Origin: Bolinopsis microptera
Taxonomy: Eukaryota; Ctenophora; Tentaculata; Lobata; Bolinopsidae
DNA: 64,000 bases
Assembly (NCBI RefSeq): GCF_026151205.1
Contig: NC_087081.1
Span: 4,459,246-4,523,245 of the forward strand
Direction: 5' to 3'
Shown: positions 1 to 12,100 of the stretch, one piece after another
Layout of the letters: every line of letters begins with the position of its first letter
Position numbering within the stretch: the stretch's first letter is position 1
Notes under the pieces: generated by a model
The model's input: only the letters and a program-made list of their open reading frames with translations
Told to the model about the DNA's origin: nothing
Database searches by the model: none
Position numbers and translations under genes: made by a program

Positions 1-1605
1 GTGGGGGTAACTAGATCTCCAGTTCTGACAAACCACTCCTTTCTGCGTCTTGGAACGGTAACCTGAAATCAGAGTAAGTGTTGATATTGCTGTGAGGGTA
101 ACTAGATCTCCAGTTCTGACAAACCACTCCTTTCTGCGTCTTGGAACGGTAACCTGAAATCAGAGTAAGTGTTGATATTGCTGTGAGGGTAACTAGATCT
201 CCAGTTCTGACAAACCACTCCTTTCTGCGTCTTGGAACGGTAACCTGAAATCAGAGTAAGTGTTGATATTGCTGTGACTCTGTGAGGGTAGCTAGATAGT
301 AGATATCTAGTTCTGACAAACCACTCCTTTCTGCGTCTTGGAACGGTAACCTGAAATCAGAGTAAGTGTTGATATTGCTGTGACTCTGTGAGGGTAGCTA
401 GATATTTAGTTCTGACAAACCACTCCTTTCTGCGTCTTGGAACGGTAACCTGAAATCAGAGTAAGTGTTGATATTGCTGTGACTCTGTGAGGGTAGCTAG
501 ATATTTAGTTCTGACAAACCACTCCTTTCTGCGTCTTGGAACGGTAACCTGAAATCAGAGTAAGTGTTGATATTGCTGTGAGGGTAACTAGATCTCCAGT
601 TCTGACAAACCACTCCTTTCTGCGTCTTGGAACGGTAACCTGAAATCAGAGTAAGTGTTGATATTGCTGTGAGGGTAACTAGATCTCCAGTTCTGACAAA
701 CCACTCCTTTCTGCGTCTTGGAACGGTAACCTGAAATCAGAGTAAGTGTTGATATTGCTGTGACTCTGTGAGGGTAACTAGATCTCCAGTTCTGACAAAC
801 CACTCCTTTCTGCGTCTTGGAACGGTAACCTGAAATCAGAGTAAGTGTTGATATTGCTGTGACTCTGTGAGGGTAGCTAGATATTTAGTTCTGACAAACC
901 ACTCCTTTCTGCGTCTTGGAACGGTAACCTGAAATCAGAGTAAGTGTTGATATTGCTGTGACTCTGTGAGGGTAGCTAGATATTTAGTTCTGACAAACCA
1001 CTCCTTTCTGCGTCTTGGAACGGTAACCTGAAATCAGAGTAAGTGTTGATATTGCTGTGACTCTGTGAGGGTAGCTAGATATTTAGTTCTGACAAACCAC
1101 TCCTTTCTGCGTCTTGGAACGGTAACCTGAAATCAGAGTAAGTGTTGATATTGCTGTGACTCTGTGAGGGTAGCTAGATATTTAGTTCTGACAAACCACT
1201 CCTTTCTGCGTCTTGGAACGGTAACCTGAAATCAGAGTAAGTGTTGATATTGCTGTGAGGGTAACTAGATCTCCAGTTCTGACAAACCACTCCTTTCTGC
1301 GTCTTGGAACGGTAACCTGAAATCAGAGTAAGTGTTGATATTGCTGTGAGGGTAACTAGATCTCCAGTTCTGACAAACCACTCCTTTCTGCGTCTTGGAA
1401 CGGTAACCTGAAATCAGAGTAAGTGTTGATATTGCTGTGACTCTGTGAGGGTAACTAGATATCCAGTTCTGACAAACCACTCCTTTCTGCGTCTTGGAAC
1501 GGTAACCTGAAATCAGAGTAAGTGTTGATATTGCTGTGAGGGTAACTAGATCTCCAGTTCTGACAAACCACTCCTTTCTGCGTCTTGGAACGGTAACCTG
1601 AAATT
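1..1605. repeat. Minisatellite, about 91-107 bp unit, about 17 copies
   Basis: About 17 head-to-tail copies of a unit centred on CTCCTTTCTGCGTCTTGG. Units come in a short form and longer forms carrying an extra CTCTGTGAGGGTAGCTAGAT-type segment. Each unit contains TCAGAGTAAGTG, a strong 5' splice-donor match on the plus strand, and the preceding stretch is open in one plus frame. This suggests the array grew from an exon/donor junction whose original lies left of the window. Minus-strand ORFs of 71 residues here are repeat artefacts. Confidence 0.95.
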
Positions 1606-1868
1606 AAACGTCCAAATTTCGTAATAACGTGGGATTTAAGACATGATTGTTTGTTGCCCGGACGGTGAAGAAACTGAGAAATGAGTACAAGGAAGATTGT
1701 TGGTTCGATCCATAAGTTGTTTCAAGGTTTAATTAAAAGATTCAAATGAAAAAATGTTTAACTGTAGTACCTGTATAATTATACAACGTGATATTATTAT
1801 CAGTGCATTGTGTACAACACCAACTACACCGATCAATTGCCAAGCTGCGAAACATTTATTTATTATTA

Positions 1869-3707
1869 TCACTTCGAGATGGCAGGGCCTACCCTACCTG
1901 TGTAATACAACCCTTTTTCATTGTAGCACATCACGTTAGTAACCACTGGTCTGATAGAGTAGAAAGAGCCCCGTCCTAGCCCACTAATCTTAGGGTACTG
2001 CCGACTATCTGTAACATCAGTCCTGGTGGTCCCCTCGTTCAGCCGGATCTTACTCCCTCCGTACCTGGTCCCACTGAAGATATACCAGTCACCTCTGTTA
2101 ACCTTGAACGAGCTTATCTTGCCTCTCAGGTTGCTCGCTAGCTGAGTCCTCTTGTCGTAGATCACTGATGTGCTGCCGCTGAAGCTCTTTCCTGTAGCAA
2201 TGGTGATTTCAGGTCCTTCACAGTCTTGAAGATCGGTTGCTTTGTCCGTGTAGGTGATGCTGTTCTCCGGACACTGCACACAGGACACTGAACTCTCTGT
2301 ATCTTGGTACGTGTCGTAGGGACAGCTTGTGCAGGATGTCTGGTTCTGCTTGTTCTGGTAGGTCCCTAAAGGACACGCAACACACGTGACCCGCCCGTTA
2401 ACGATCACCACCTTACTGCCAGGATCACATGACGTGAAGTGACATTCAGAGCTGGAGATGCTGCCTTGACTGTCGGTAGTCATCTTATCCGGACACTTGC
2501 TGCAGGATAGACCACCATCTGTTTCTCTGTAATAACCTTTAGCACACTTTTGACATATTTTCGCTCCTGTTTGAGGTTGGTAAGTTCCCCTCGGACAAGT
2601 GTAGCAGAACCTCCTCCCCAGCTCTATCTGGTAGGTTCCAGCATCACACTTCTGACAGGATGTAGCTCCGGTGACATTGTTATAGGTCCCCTCACCACAC
2701 ATTCTGCAGGCTGGTGACCCGACAGTGTTCATGTAAGTACCTGGGTGACAGGATGTGCACTGGAGAGATCCTTTAGAATTACTAAACGTTCCCACTGGAC
2801 AGGACTCACAAGCAGTAACCCCACTAGAGTTGGAGAAGGTGCCCATAACACACCCCTCGCACATGGTGCCATCAGTGTAGTTGCCCGCACCACACGTGCT
2901 ACAGGAAGCAGACCCCACTGCACTAGTCCAGGTACCAGCTGAGCAGGAAGTGCAGGGAGCTTTACCTGTAGCGGAGTAATGTCCGGCTACACAATCAGAG
3001 AGACACTGTGAGCTGCTAGTAGCTCCTGCATCTACAGTGTCAGTACCGTTAGGACAGGACACACAGATAGAGGCACCAGGTGCGGGCTGGTAGGAGTCTC
3101 TAGGACACTGATCACAAGACATACTGCCTGTACTGTTAGTGAACTCTCCTGGTCCGCACTGTCTGCAGGGTCCGTACTGTCCGTCGTTTGAATAGTGTCC
3201 AGTTGGGCACGCTCCTGTGCAGTTCCCATTCCAGTACACATAGCTAGCTACTTTAGACCTGTAGTCAGACTCAGTCATCATGCTGAAATCAACTCCGTCA
3301 TCAAAGCTGATAATACCCTCTCCACACATCTTCTTAGCCATGGCACAACTACTGTTGAACTCAGTTAGGGATGAGTCACAGACTGTGATGGCTCCGCTCA
3401 CAGTGGTACAGTTAGGACAGTTCCCACCCCCTCCATCATTACTGCAGGGACCATCATTAGTCTTGTATTGTGACACTATGATGGAAACAGGCAGCGAGTT
3501 TATGTCAGTGCCATCTCCGAATGTGATAGTTTGCTCCTCACAAAGAGCGATAAGAAGTTCACACTCGCTAGTGTAAGTGACACCATCCAGACCACAGACA
3601 TCACCAGGAGTACCTGTCCAGGTGCTGCAGTCCGGGCAGGACAAGGAGGAGGAGGTGAGGAGAAGGAGAAGGAGGAGGGGTGGCCAGAGGGGCTGAGAAT
3701 GAGTCAT
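1869..3707 (-). CDS. Secreted Kazal / Cys-repeat / beta-gamma-crystallin-like protein (612 aa)
   Basis: An uninterrupted 612-codon ORF. It begins with a leucine-rich signal peptide (residues 1 to about 23). Two Kazal-like cysteine modules follow (about 24-90 with CGLDGVTYTSEC, and about 97-165). About ten ephrin-receptor-like/GCC2-GCC3 modules occupy about 166-490, each with the spacing G.Y/F...G...C..C. From about 498 there is a beta/gamma-crystallin-like segment with GKISSFKVNRGDWYIF and a second strand set ending in SIRPVV. It is probably a secreted extracellular protein; no catalytic residues are evident. The start is the first ATG of the frame and is followed directly by the signal peptide. 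The ORF has no introns, unlike every other gene here, and lies antisense between exons of the VWC/TIL gene or in its intron. The domain assignments are by pattern; the function is unknown. Confidence 0.88.
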   Translation of the reverse strand: MTHSQPLWPPLLLLLLLTSSSLSCPDCSTWTGTPGDVCGLDGVTYTSECELLIALCEEQTITFGDGTDINSLPVSIIVSQYKTNDGPCSNDGGGGNCPNCTTVSGAITVCDSSLTEFNSSCAMAKKMCGEGIISFDDGVDFSMMTESDYRSKVASYVYWNGNCTGACPTGHYSNDGQYGPCRQCGPGEFTNSTGSMSCDQCPRDSYQPAPGASICVSCPNGTDTVDAGATSSSQCLSDCVAGHYSATGKAPCTSCSAGTWTSAVGSASCSTCGAGNYTDGTMCEGCVMGTFSNSSGVTACESCPVGTFSNSKGSLQCTSCHPGTYMNTVGSPACRMCGEGTYNNVTGATSCQKCDAGTYQIELGRRFCYTCPRGTYQPQTGAKICQKCAKGYYRETDGGLSCSKCPDKMTTDSQGSISSSECHFTSCDPGSKVVIVNGRVTCVACPLGTYQNKQNQTSCTSCPYDTYQDTESSVSCVQCPENSITYTDKATDLQDCEGPEITIATGKSFSGSTSVIYDKRTQLASNLRGKISSFKVNRGDWYIFSGTRYGGSKIRLNEGTTRTDVTDSRQYPKISGLGRGSFYSIRPVVTNVMCYNEKGLYYTGRVGPAISK

Positions 3708-4632
3708 GAGGGTGTTTGCTATTGTTCTTAAGCTGAATGTGAGAGTTTAGGTTAACCTTAAAATGTCAATATTTTCATATCTTTTATAGTTGTATAGTTA
3801 TACGTGTGGCAGAAAAGCAGATCTCTTTTTTCAAAAGCAAAGTTATATGGAAGTTGAAGAAATATTTCAATTTTATAAGCGTCGTTATTAACGTCAAAAC
3901 AAAGCTGATAAGATTGAAACTTTTTTTTTCAAAATTCATATTATAGTCAATAATCGGAAATGAAAAACTTCAGTCACCGCAGTCACACTGTTTGACTGTT
4001 GAACAACCAACATAAGATACAGAGTGTGGCACCAAACCAAGAACCAATGTGTTCTCATCGAAATGGACAAGATAAGCTGCACATCTAGTTCATGAGAAAT
4101 AAAATGCAACTTGAGCCTATCCTGACTGAAATCAGTCAGAGGGTACAGGAAACATTTGTCCGAGATAATAATTATAAGAGATAAGAATCAGGTCATTGCA
4201 TGAGACAATTTATACCGTACCTTCGCACCGTGTTATGCATTACGTGACTACGCTTAGTCGGTCATATTATGGGGGGGGGGGGGGGGGGGGGGGGGGGGGA
4301 GGGTTGGGGGGAGGGGAGGGGGGGGAGGGGGGAATCATAGGTGTTAAAAATATGGACTGTTATAAATATGGTTCTTTGGCCCGAAATGGAGCAAATTAGA
4401 CTCCTATAATATTACCGACTCAGGTAAATTTTATGCAAATTTAGCCGTTAAGAGTTTAAGGGTGACGTAATCTGCAAAATATACAAAAGTCGATTTTTGC
4501 ATTTGAACTGCTTTGTGAGTAAACACAAAGTTCACCCTTATCTGTAAACATTTTGAAACAATGACGTAAACACTAAGCAGTTAACCCAAACTCCAGTGAA
4601 ACTTTACTGAAACTGACCTCATACCTCCTCAG
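3708..4632. other. Spacer with long poly-G run
   Basis: Upstream of the minus-strand gene. No coding exon is recognised. A G run of about 39 bases at about 4271-4309, followed by G-rich sequence to about 4332, could form G-quadruplexes. The rest is AT-rich unique-looking sequence. Confidence 0.6.
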
Positions 4633-7600
4633 ATACCTGCTTAGTTAGCGATGTGGAGTATTACAAAGGAGAGACCTTCGGTTCAACATGCAACAGGTAA
4701 CACACAGAACTTAGCAATGCTAATGCTAATAGCTGTATGCGCTAAGTTAGCGTATAGAGCTATAAGTATTTTATTGGTAGTACGCTTAGATAAAGCATCA
4801 AGTATGATCAGTCAGCTGATAAATTGTCGAATTAAAATAGAGTCACGACTTGTCTTCCACCTTTCAACATTAACGTAACTAAGTGATAGCAGAGAACGCA
4901 CATCTAATAAAGCAAATTTAGAAATAACAATTAACCTCGTTTTTCACCTCATTTAACTCGTATTTAACTTCTTATTTTCCTAGATGCACGTGCTACTTAT
5001 ACAGTACAGTATATGTGGACTGTGTGAGGACCCCTGATTGTAAACACATGACCACACCAGCTCCTCTCCCTCCAACCACACCCCCTCCAGTCAGACTCAG
5101 GGTTAAATCTAGTGAGTACCCCCAACCACACCCCCTCCAGTCAGACTCAGGGTTAAATCTAGTGAGTACCCCCAACCACACCCCCTCCAGTCAGACTCAG
5201 GGTTAAATCTAGTGAGTACCCCCAACCACACCCACTCCAGTCAGACTCAGGGTTAAATCTAGTGAGTACCCCCAACCACACCCCCTCCAGTCAGACTCAG
5301 GGTTAAATCTAGTGAGTACCCCCAACCACACCCCCTCCAGTCAGACTCAGGGTTAAATCTAGTGAGTACCCCCCACCACACCCCCTCCAGTCAGACTCAG
5401 GGTTAAATCTAGTGAGTACCCCCAACCACACCCCCTCCAGTCAGACTCAGGGTTAAATCTAGTGAGTTATATCCCCAACCATACCCCCTCCAGTCAGACT
5501 CAGGGTTAAATCTAGTGAGTACCCCCAACCACACCCCCTCCAGTCAGACTCAGGGTTAAATCTAGTGAGTACCCCCAACCACACCCCCTCCAGTCAGACT
5601 CAGGGTTAAATCTAGTGAGTACCCCCAACCACACCCCCTCCAGTCAGACTCAGGGTTAAATCTAGTGAGTACCCCCAACCACACCCCCTCCAGTCAGACT
5701 CAGGGTTAAATCTAGCGAGTACCCCCAACCACACCCCCTCCAGTCAGACTCAGGGTTAAATCTAGTGAGTACCTCCAACCACACCCCTCCAGTCAGACTC
5801 AGGGTTAAATCTAGTGAGTACCCCCAACCACACCCCCTCCAGTCAGACTCAGGGTTAAATCTAGTGAGTACCCCCAACCACACCCCCTCCAGTCAGACTC
5901 AGGGTTAAATCTAGTGAGTACCTCCAACCACACCCCCTCCAGTCAGACTCTGGGTTAAATCTAGTGAGTACCCCCAACCACACCCCCTCCAGTCAGACTC
6001 TGGGTTAAATCTAGTGAATACCCCCAACCACACCCCCTCCAGTCAGACTCAGGGTTAAATCTAGTGAGTACCTCCAACCACACCCCCTCCAGTCAGACTC
6101 AGGGTTAAATCTAGTGAATACCCCCAACCACACCCCCTCCAGTCAGACTCAGGGTTAAATCTAGTGAATACCCCCAACTAAACCCCCACCAGTCAGACTC
6201 AGGGTTAAATCTAGTGAGTTATACCCCCAACCACACCCCCTCCAGTCAGACTCAGGGTTAAATCTAGTGAGTACCCCCAACCACACCCCCTCCAGTCAGA
6301 CTCAGGGTTAAATCTAGTGAGTACCCCCAACCACACCCCCTCCAGTCAGACTCAGGGTTAAATCTAGCGAGTACCCCCAACCACACCCCCTCCAGTCAGA
6401 CTCAGGGTTAAATCTAGTGAGTACCTCCAACCACACCCCTCCAGTCAGACTCAGGGTTAAATCTAGTGAGTACCCCCAACCACACCCCCTCCAGTCAGAC
6501 TCAGGGTTAAATCTAGTGAGTACCCCCAACCACACCCCCTCCAGTCAGACTCAGGGTTAAATCTAGTGAGTACCCCCAACCACACCCCCTCCAGTCAGAC
6601 CCAGGGTTAAATCTAGTGAGTACCCCCCAACCACACCCCCTCCAGTCAGACTCAGGGTTAAATCTAGTGAGTACCCCCAACCACACCCCCTCCAGTCAGA
6701 CTCAGGGTTAAATCTAGTGAGTACCCCCAACCACACCCCCTCCAGTCAGACTCAGGGTTAAATCTAGTGAGTACCCCCAACCACACCCCCTCCAGTCAGA
6801 CCCAGGGTTAAATCTAGTGAGTACCCCCCAACCACACCCCCTCCAGTCAGACTCAGGGTTAAATCTAGTGAGTACCTCCAACCACACCCCTCCAGTCAGA
6901 CTCAGGGTTAAATCTAGTGAGTACCCCCAACCACACCCCCTCCAGTCAGACTCAGGGTTAAATCTAGTGAGTACCCCCAACCACACCCCCTCCAGTCAGA
7001 CTCAGGGTTAAATCTAGTGAGTACCCCCAACCACACCCCCTCCAGTCAGACCCAGGGTTAAATCTAGTGAGTACCCCCCAACCACACCCCCTCCAGTCAG
7101 ACTCAGGGTTAAATCTAGTGAGTACCCCCAACCACACCCCCTCCAGTCAGACTCAGGGTTAAATCTAGCTAGTATACGCTCAGAGTATTTCAAAGAATGC
7201 TCCAGTACTAGAACATACCACTGGTATAATTATTGCACATATACCATTACATTTACATTCCTTACAAGTTTTAGTAGCAATTATACTTCAGAGTGTCACG
7301 GAGGAGTAAGGTTCCTGGATTGTTCAACTCCTTGTGAGAGGGAATGTGGGTCTCGTGACTCAGACTGCAGACGTCACTGTTCCCAGGTTGGCTTGAATAA
7401 CCGATCAGGGGAAGGGATGCTTAAGTAGTAGTAGTAAAATGAATTAAATTAAGTAACGGTGAATAAATCAAAGGAGGCATGAAGAATATGGCGAAAGATT
7501 TCATTGTAACCAGCCAGTTACAGCAGTCGAAAGTACAATTTGAATTATAACTACAGCAGGGTGTCATTATTAACTGTTCTCAGTTTAAATGTGGGTTATG

Positions 7601-7985
7601 GAGAATAGAGGGAACGGGAAATATTCTATTTAAGTTTATAAGATTATATATCAAATTTTAGCTTTTCGCGACCCAAATTTCACCGTTTTGACTGAATTTT
7701 TCTTGAATGACAATCTAGCAAGGTCACTGGGGATAACACAAGACACGATTGTGGTTTTGAAAGTTCTATTCCCAAATAAAGCTTTGATAAACGGAAAATC
7801 ATCAAAAAATAAAAAGAGGTTTTTCAGATTTTTGTAAGATTTAAAAAAGAGTATAGCAATAAAGTAATAGCAATTATATATCCCCACAGGAGTGTTCCTG
7901 TCCCCCAGAAAGACCAGTGTTTTATGGAGGATGTTGTGTAGCTGAAGCGGTCTGTATTGAGGACGGCTGGGACTCCTGGTTTTAG
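4633..7985 (+). CDS. VWC/TIL-type cysteine-rich protein, 3' exons (partial)
   Basis: Four exons can be joined with matching phases: 4633-4696, 5005-5111, 7292-7386 and 7890-7985 (stop TAG). The first two exons together resemble a von Willebrand factor C module: C, then YYKGETFGSTC, then YVDCVRTPDC. A Thr/Pro linker (TTPAPLPPTTPPP) follows. The last two exons resemble a TIL/mucin-type cysteine module: FLDCSTPCEREC, then CSCPPERPVFYGGCC, then a short tail. This composition is known from mucins, SCO-spondin-like and BMP-modulator proteins, so it is probably secreted. The donor of the second exon (CTA|GTGAGT) is the first copy of the large 50-bp array. The donor after 7386 (GTTGGC) is weak. Exons upstream of 4633, and possibly left of the window, are not resolved. 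Confidence 0.68.
5078..7170. repeat. 50-bp minisatellite spanning an exon end and splice donor, about 40 copies
   Basis: About 40 copies of a 48-50 bp unit containing CCAACCACACCCCCTCCAG, GACTCAGGGTTAAATCTA and GTGAGTACC. The first copy is the 3' end of the exon ending at 5111 with its donor GTGAGT. Later copies keep both the exon-derived part and the donor. A block containing the variant GCGAGT recurs at about 5716 and 6367, with a spacing near 652 bp, so part of the array was itself duplicated. Minus-frame ORFs of 62-90 residues are repeat artefacts. Confidence 0.95.
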
Positions 7986-9179
7986 ACAAATTATACCCTT
8001 ATACAGAGTTTAATTACTTACCATTCGGAGAATCGATCTCTCAAATCAGAACAGTGCCGATACCAAACTCTCACTACCTAAGACTCGAAGACAATTTTAC
8101 TACGACACATAATTTGCTGGTGGATTCAACATTTTTAGAAGCCGAATTCTTCTTGCTCCTTAGCTATGTAACATGTCAATCAGACTCAGAGACGAAAGTA
8201 AATTTTGCTTGCTGGACATTATTACTTTCAAAATGTGTTCTTGGGTTTAATTCATGGGTTTGTCTCAATGTTTATTTCATTTTTACGTATTATAGATACA
8301 TCTTTATTTGAATTCGAATTACTATTAAAATAAAAAAATAAAAAAACAAAAGTTTTGGTATTATTCCAACTCGTCAGAAAATAAAGTAAATATTTCTATA
8401 TTATCATTATTATATTATATTATACATGTACACACATTGAAATACAGATTCATTTTGAATCTAGCCAATTCGCATGATCATTTTAATAGTTTTGTCATCT
8501 GACTCTGAATTCTGAATTTGCTGAGTAAAAAAATACATTTTGCTAATTTTGTCACTTTATATTTAATCATCATTCGAAGAGTTGAAATGGTGTGTCCTAT
8601 AGTTTTTGGCAACGTTCCATCTGATTATACTTGAACTTCTGTTACCAAGGTTACTACGTGTTCTCTTATCTTTCTCTCCGCAAACTAATTACACTGTTTG
8701 CTGAACCCTTCATATTGAAATACCACTGTTTTCTCATAATCAACCAAGTAAAATACTTCCTTTCAGCCTGAAGATCGTCTCTTCTGGTTTCCATAGTTAC
8801 ACTACTTGTTACCATAGTTACACTACTAGTTACCATAGTTACACTACTAGTTACCATAGTAACACTACTAGTGAGTTAGTGAGTTTACTTCTGGTTACCA
8901 GATGAGTTAGTGGCAAGGTTCTCTCCCACAGATTTGGGATGTCGGCTGCTACTGTTGTTGTTACTGTTGTCAGATTCAGTGGTTGTCATGGTGACTTTGC
9001 AACCCAGTGTGCTGGTTATTGGCTGGATTATTGAAGACCTGGAGTAGTTGAATGTTTATTATTTATTTATTGTTTGTTAAGATAAACATCCATTATATTA
9101 TACTCCTTACCGCTTTCTTACTTTATTGATATTAAATCGGAGGAAGGAAATCAATATCTTGTCTTTATAAATTGCAAAC
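7986..9179. other. Convergent 3' spacer between VWC/TIL gene and class A GPCR
   Basis: AT-rich sequence with no convincing exon. At about 8795-8870 there are about three copies of the 21-bp GTTACCATAGTTACACTAC-type unit that dominates the neighbouring GPCR introns. ORFs at 8054-8311 and 8666-8857 show no domain pattern and were not called. Confidence 0.55.
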
Positions 9180-12100
9180 TCACCAAACTTTAGACTTGAT
9201 GATAAGGATTAACTTGAGGTAAGCTCTTCTGAAGAAAGGGTTCACGATGCCGTAAAGTACCGGATTCACGGCACTCCCACTGAGCAGTAACCAGTGGAAC
9301 GCTATAACAAATTCTGCAGGGTTTTAACATTTAACATACTAGTATTACATTTGTTAACATACTATTATACATGACGTGTTAACATACTGTTGTCACGTGA
9401 TCCACACATTACCATATAAGGCATGGTTGTCACGTGATCCACACGTTACCATGGTAACCGTTTACTGACCTGGTCCAATGGTAATGAGAGAGCCGTCAAT
9501 AAAGTGCAGAAACCCAACTACTGTTATTGGAACTAGGCAGGACATCATGACACCTGCAGAATGATTGCTTTATAAATATTAATATATTTATACTTTTATA
9601 TAATATTAATATATTATATATTATGTTAGAGCAACTTCACATACATTTCTTGACTAGAAGAGTGTGTAACTAGTAGTGTAACCATGGTAACTAGTAGCTG
9701 TAACCATGGTAACTAGTAGTGTGTCCCACTGCTGGACACATTGGAAATTATTACAGTGTGATTCACAGTTATCATAGAGTTATAGTATTGATGAATAACG
9801 GACTAACCAATAATTACTAAAACAGTAACAGTATTGCTCTTGTTCTGCCGTTTTTTCATTAACATAGAATCAGATGCTGGTCTAGACAAATCCCCTGCGG
9901 CACGTGTAGTTGAGCGCATAAAACTTGCACGTGCAGTCTTCTCGTTTGCACGTGCACAGTTTTTCTGGACCAGGTTAGAGGTGGAGTTGGGAGATGTTCT
10001 GGGTATTTCCAGGTCAACACGGACTTTGTTGCAGTCACTAACCGTGTTTCTGCGGTGACTAGAGGATTCTAGTGCTTTTACTAAAGCCTGAAAATAGAGG
10101 ATTCTAGTGTTTTTACTAAAGCCTGAAAATAGAGGATTCTAGTGCTTTTACTAAAGCCTGAAAATAGAGGATTCTAGTGCTTTTACTATAAAAGCCTGAA
10201 AGTAGAAGAAATGGTGATTTACAGAAAGTGTAGTGGTTGTGGTTGTTTATAGTATCACGACGTCTTGCATAATGACGATAAAACGTAATTTTTATTGAAA
10301 AGCAGTAATTTAATCACGCTTAAAAATATGAACCATGGATTTAAACTTTTAGATTTTCCTCTTCTCAATAACACTTACTTCATCTTTCTTAGAAATAGAC
10401 TTGGCGATTGTGAAGATCTTGACATAGCAAATGGTTATCATGAGTAACGGAATTGGCACAAATATCACCGAATACGTCAAACAATACACCTGAAAAACTG
10501 TGTCATTTTTTAACTGTGTCATTTTAAATCAAAATCTCCTAATTTTACAAACGCTAATTAATATTTTAAGTCGGTATTTTTTTAAAGTTCACAAAAAGTT
10601 TTTTTGATGTGACTGAATCGGTAATTCAGTATGTTTTTAAAAGTTCTATTCGTCACACTTTGGTCTGTCCAAAAAAAATGATGAAATGTCCTAAAATACT
10701 TACTAAGATACCCGAAGATACACAAAAACGTAAAATACCTGAAAATACACTAAAATACCTGAAAATACCTGAAAATACTCACTAAAATACACTAAAACAC
10801 CTAAATATACTCACTAAAATACACTAAAATACCTGAAAATACACTAAAATATCTGAAAATACACTAAAATACCTAAAAATACCTGAAAATACTCACTAAA
10901 ATACACTAAAATATCTGAAAATACACTAAAATACCTGTCCGTAAAGTTCCTGAGGGCAGATGAGTCCACAACTGTAGGACCAGGTCGAATAGTTGAATTC
11001 TAGTCCCTGGTAGCTGAAGAGAGGTGGAGAGTTGCACAGCCCTGCTACCACCCAGATACCAACTGAAATATAGTACTTATGTACATCAACGAGAGTAACT
11101 AGTAGTGTAACTATGGTTAACTAGTAGTGTAACTATGGTAACTAGTAGTGTAACTATGGTAACTAGTAGTGTAACTATGGTAACTAGTAGTGTAACTATG
11201 GTAACTAGTAGTGTAACTATGGTAACTAGTAGTGTAACTATGGTAACTAGTAGTGTTACTATGGTAACTAGTAGTGTAACTATGTTAACTAGTAGTGTAA
11301 CTATGGTAACTAGTAGTGTAACTATGGTAACTAGTAGTGTAACTATGGTGACTAGTAGTGTAACTGTGGTAACTAGTAGTGTAACTATGGTAACTAGTAG
11401 TGTTACTATGGTAACTAGTAGTGTAACTATGGTAACTAGTAGTGTAACTATGGTAACTAGTAGTGTAACTATGGTAACTAGTAGTGTAACTATGGTAACT
11501 AGTAGTGTAACTATCAGGGGTGTAGGAAGCGGGGGGGCAGGGGGCCGAGGCCGTCGCCCCCATGAAATCTGGGCAAGGGGCCAAAAAGGGCCAACTTTTA
11601 AATTTAGGTTTCTAAAAATTTTACCGAAAATTTTTTGAGTCACAAATTTTTTAAAGTCGCAAATTTTCAAAGTCAAAAATTTTCAAAAGTAGTTTCAAGT
11701 TTTCTTGGAAACTACTTTTGTTCATATTTCATGCTACCCTGATCATTATGAGCCGAAAATATTATTTTCGGTTTTTGAAGTTCGATGTACGATTTTGGAC
11801 TACCTTACTCGGGAATATTATAACCGGGATAAAGTGGTGGGTTTTGGAAGATTCCACCATATTTTTCCCGGTCAAAAATTTTACCAGTCATAAAAAACCC
11901 GCCGACTCAGATTATGGGGTTCCAAGGGGGTGGTGATCATCATATTTTACCTGAAGTCTCATATGTGCTAGAGAAAACTTTTGAAGCAGTGGATGGAGGG
12001 CTGTAACTTTATTGGCGGTTGCTACCATAATTTCGTTATAAAAATCACAATTTGGTTATAGAAATCAGATTTCAGGGTGGACCGTGATTCTCACTTCTCT

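Noticed and set aside
588-1480. Two 71-residue minus-strand ORFs
   Set aside because: They lie fully inside the 91-107 bp minisatellite and repeat the unit; no independent coding signal.
4651-4878. 75-residue plus ORF
   Set aside because: Shadow frame over the VWC exon at 4633-4696; the cysteine pattern is in another frame and this one has no domain.
7651-7989. 112-residue minus ORF
   Set aside because: Antisense of the last TIL exon (7890-7985) and AT-rich intron; no pattern.
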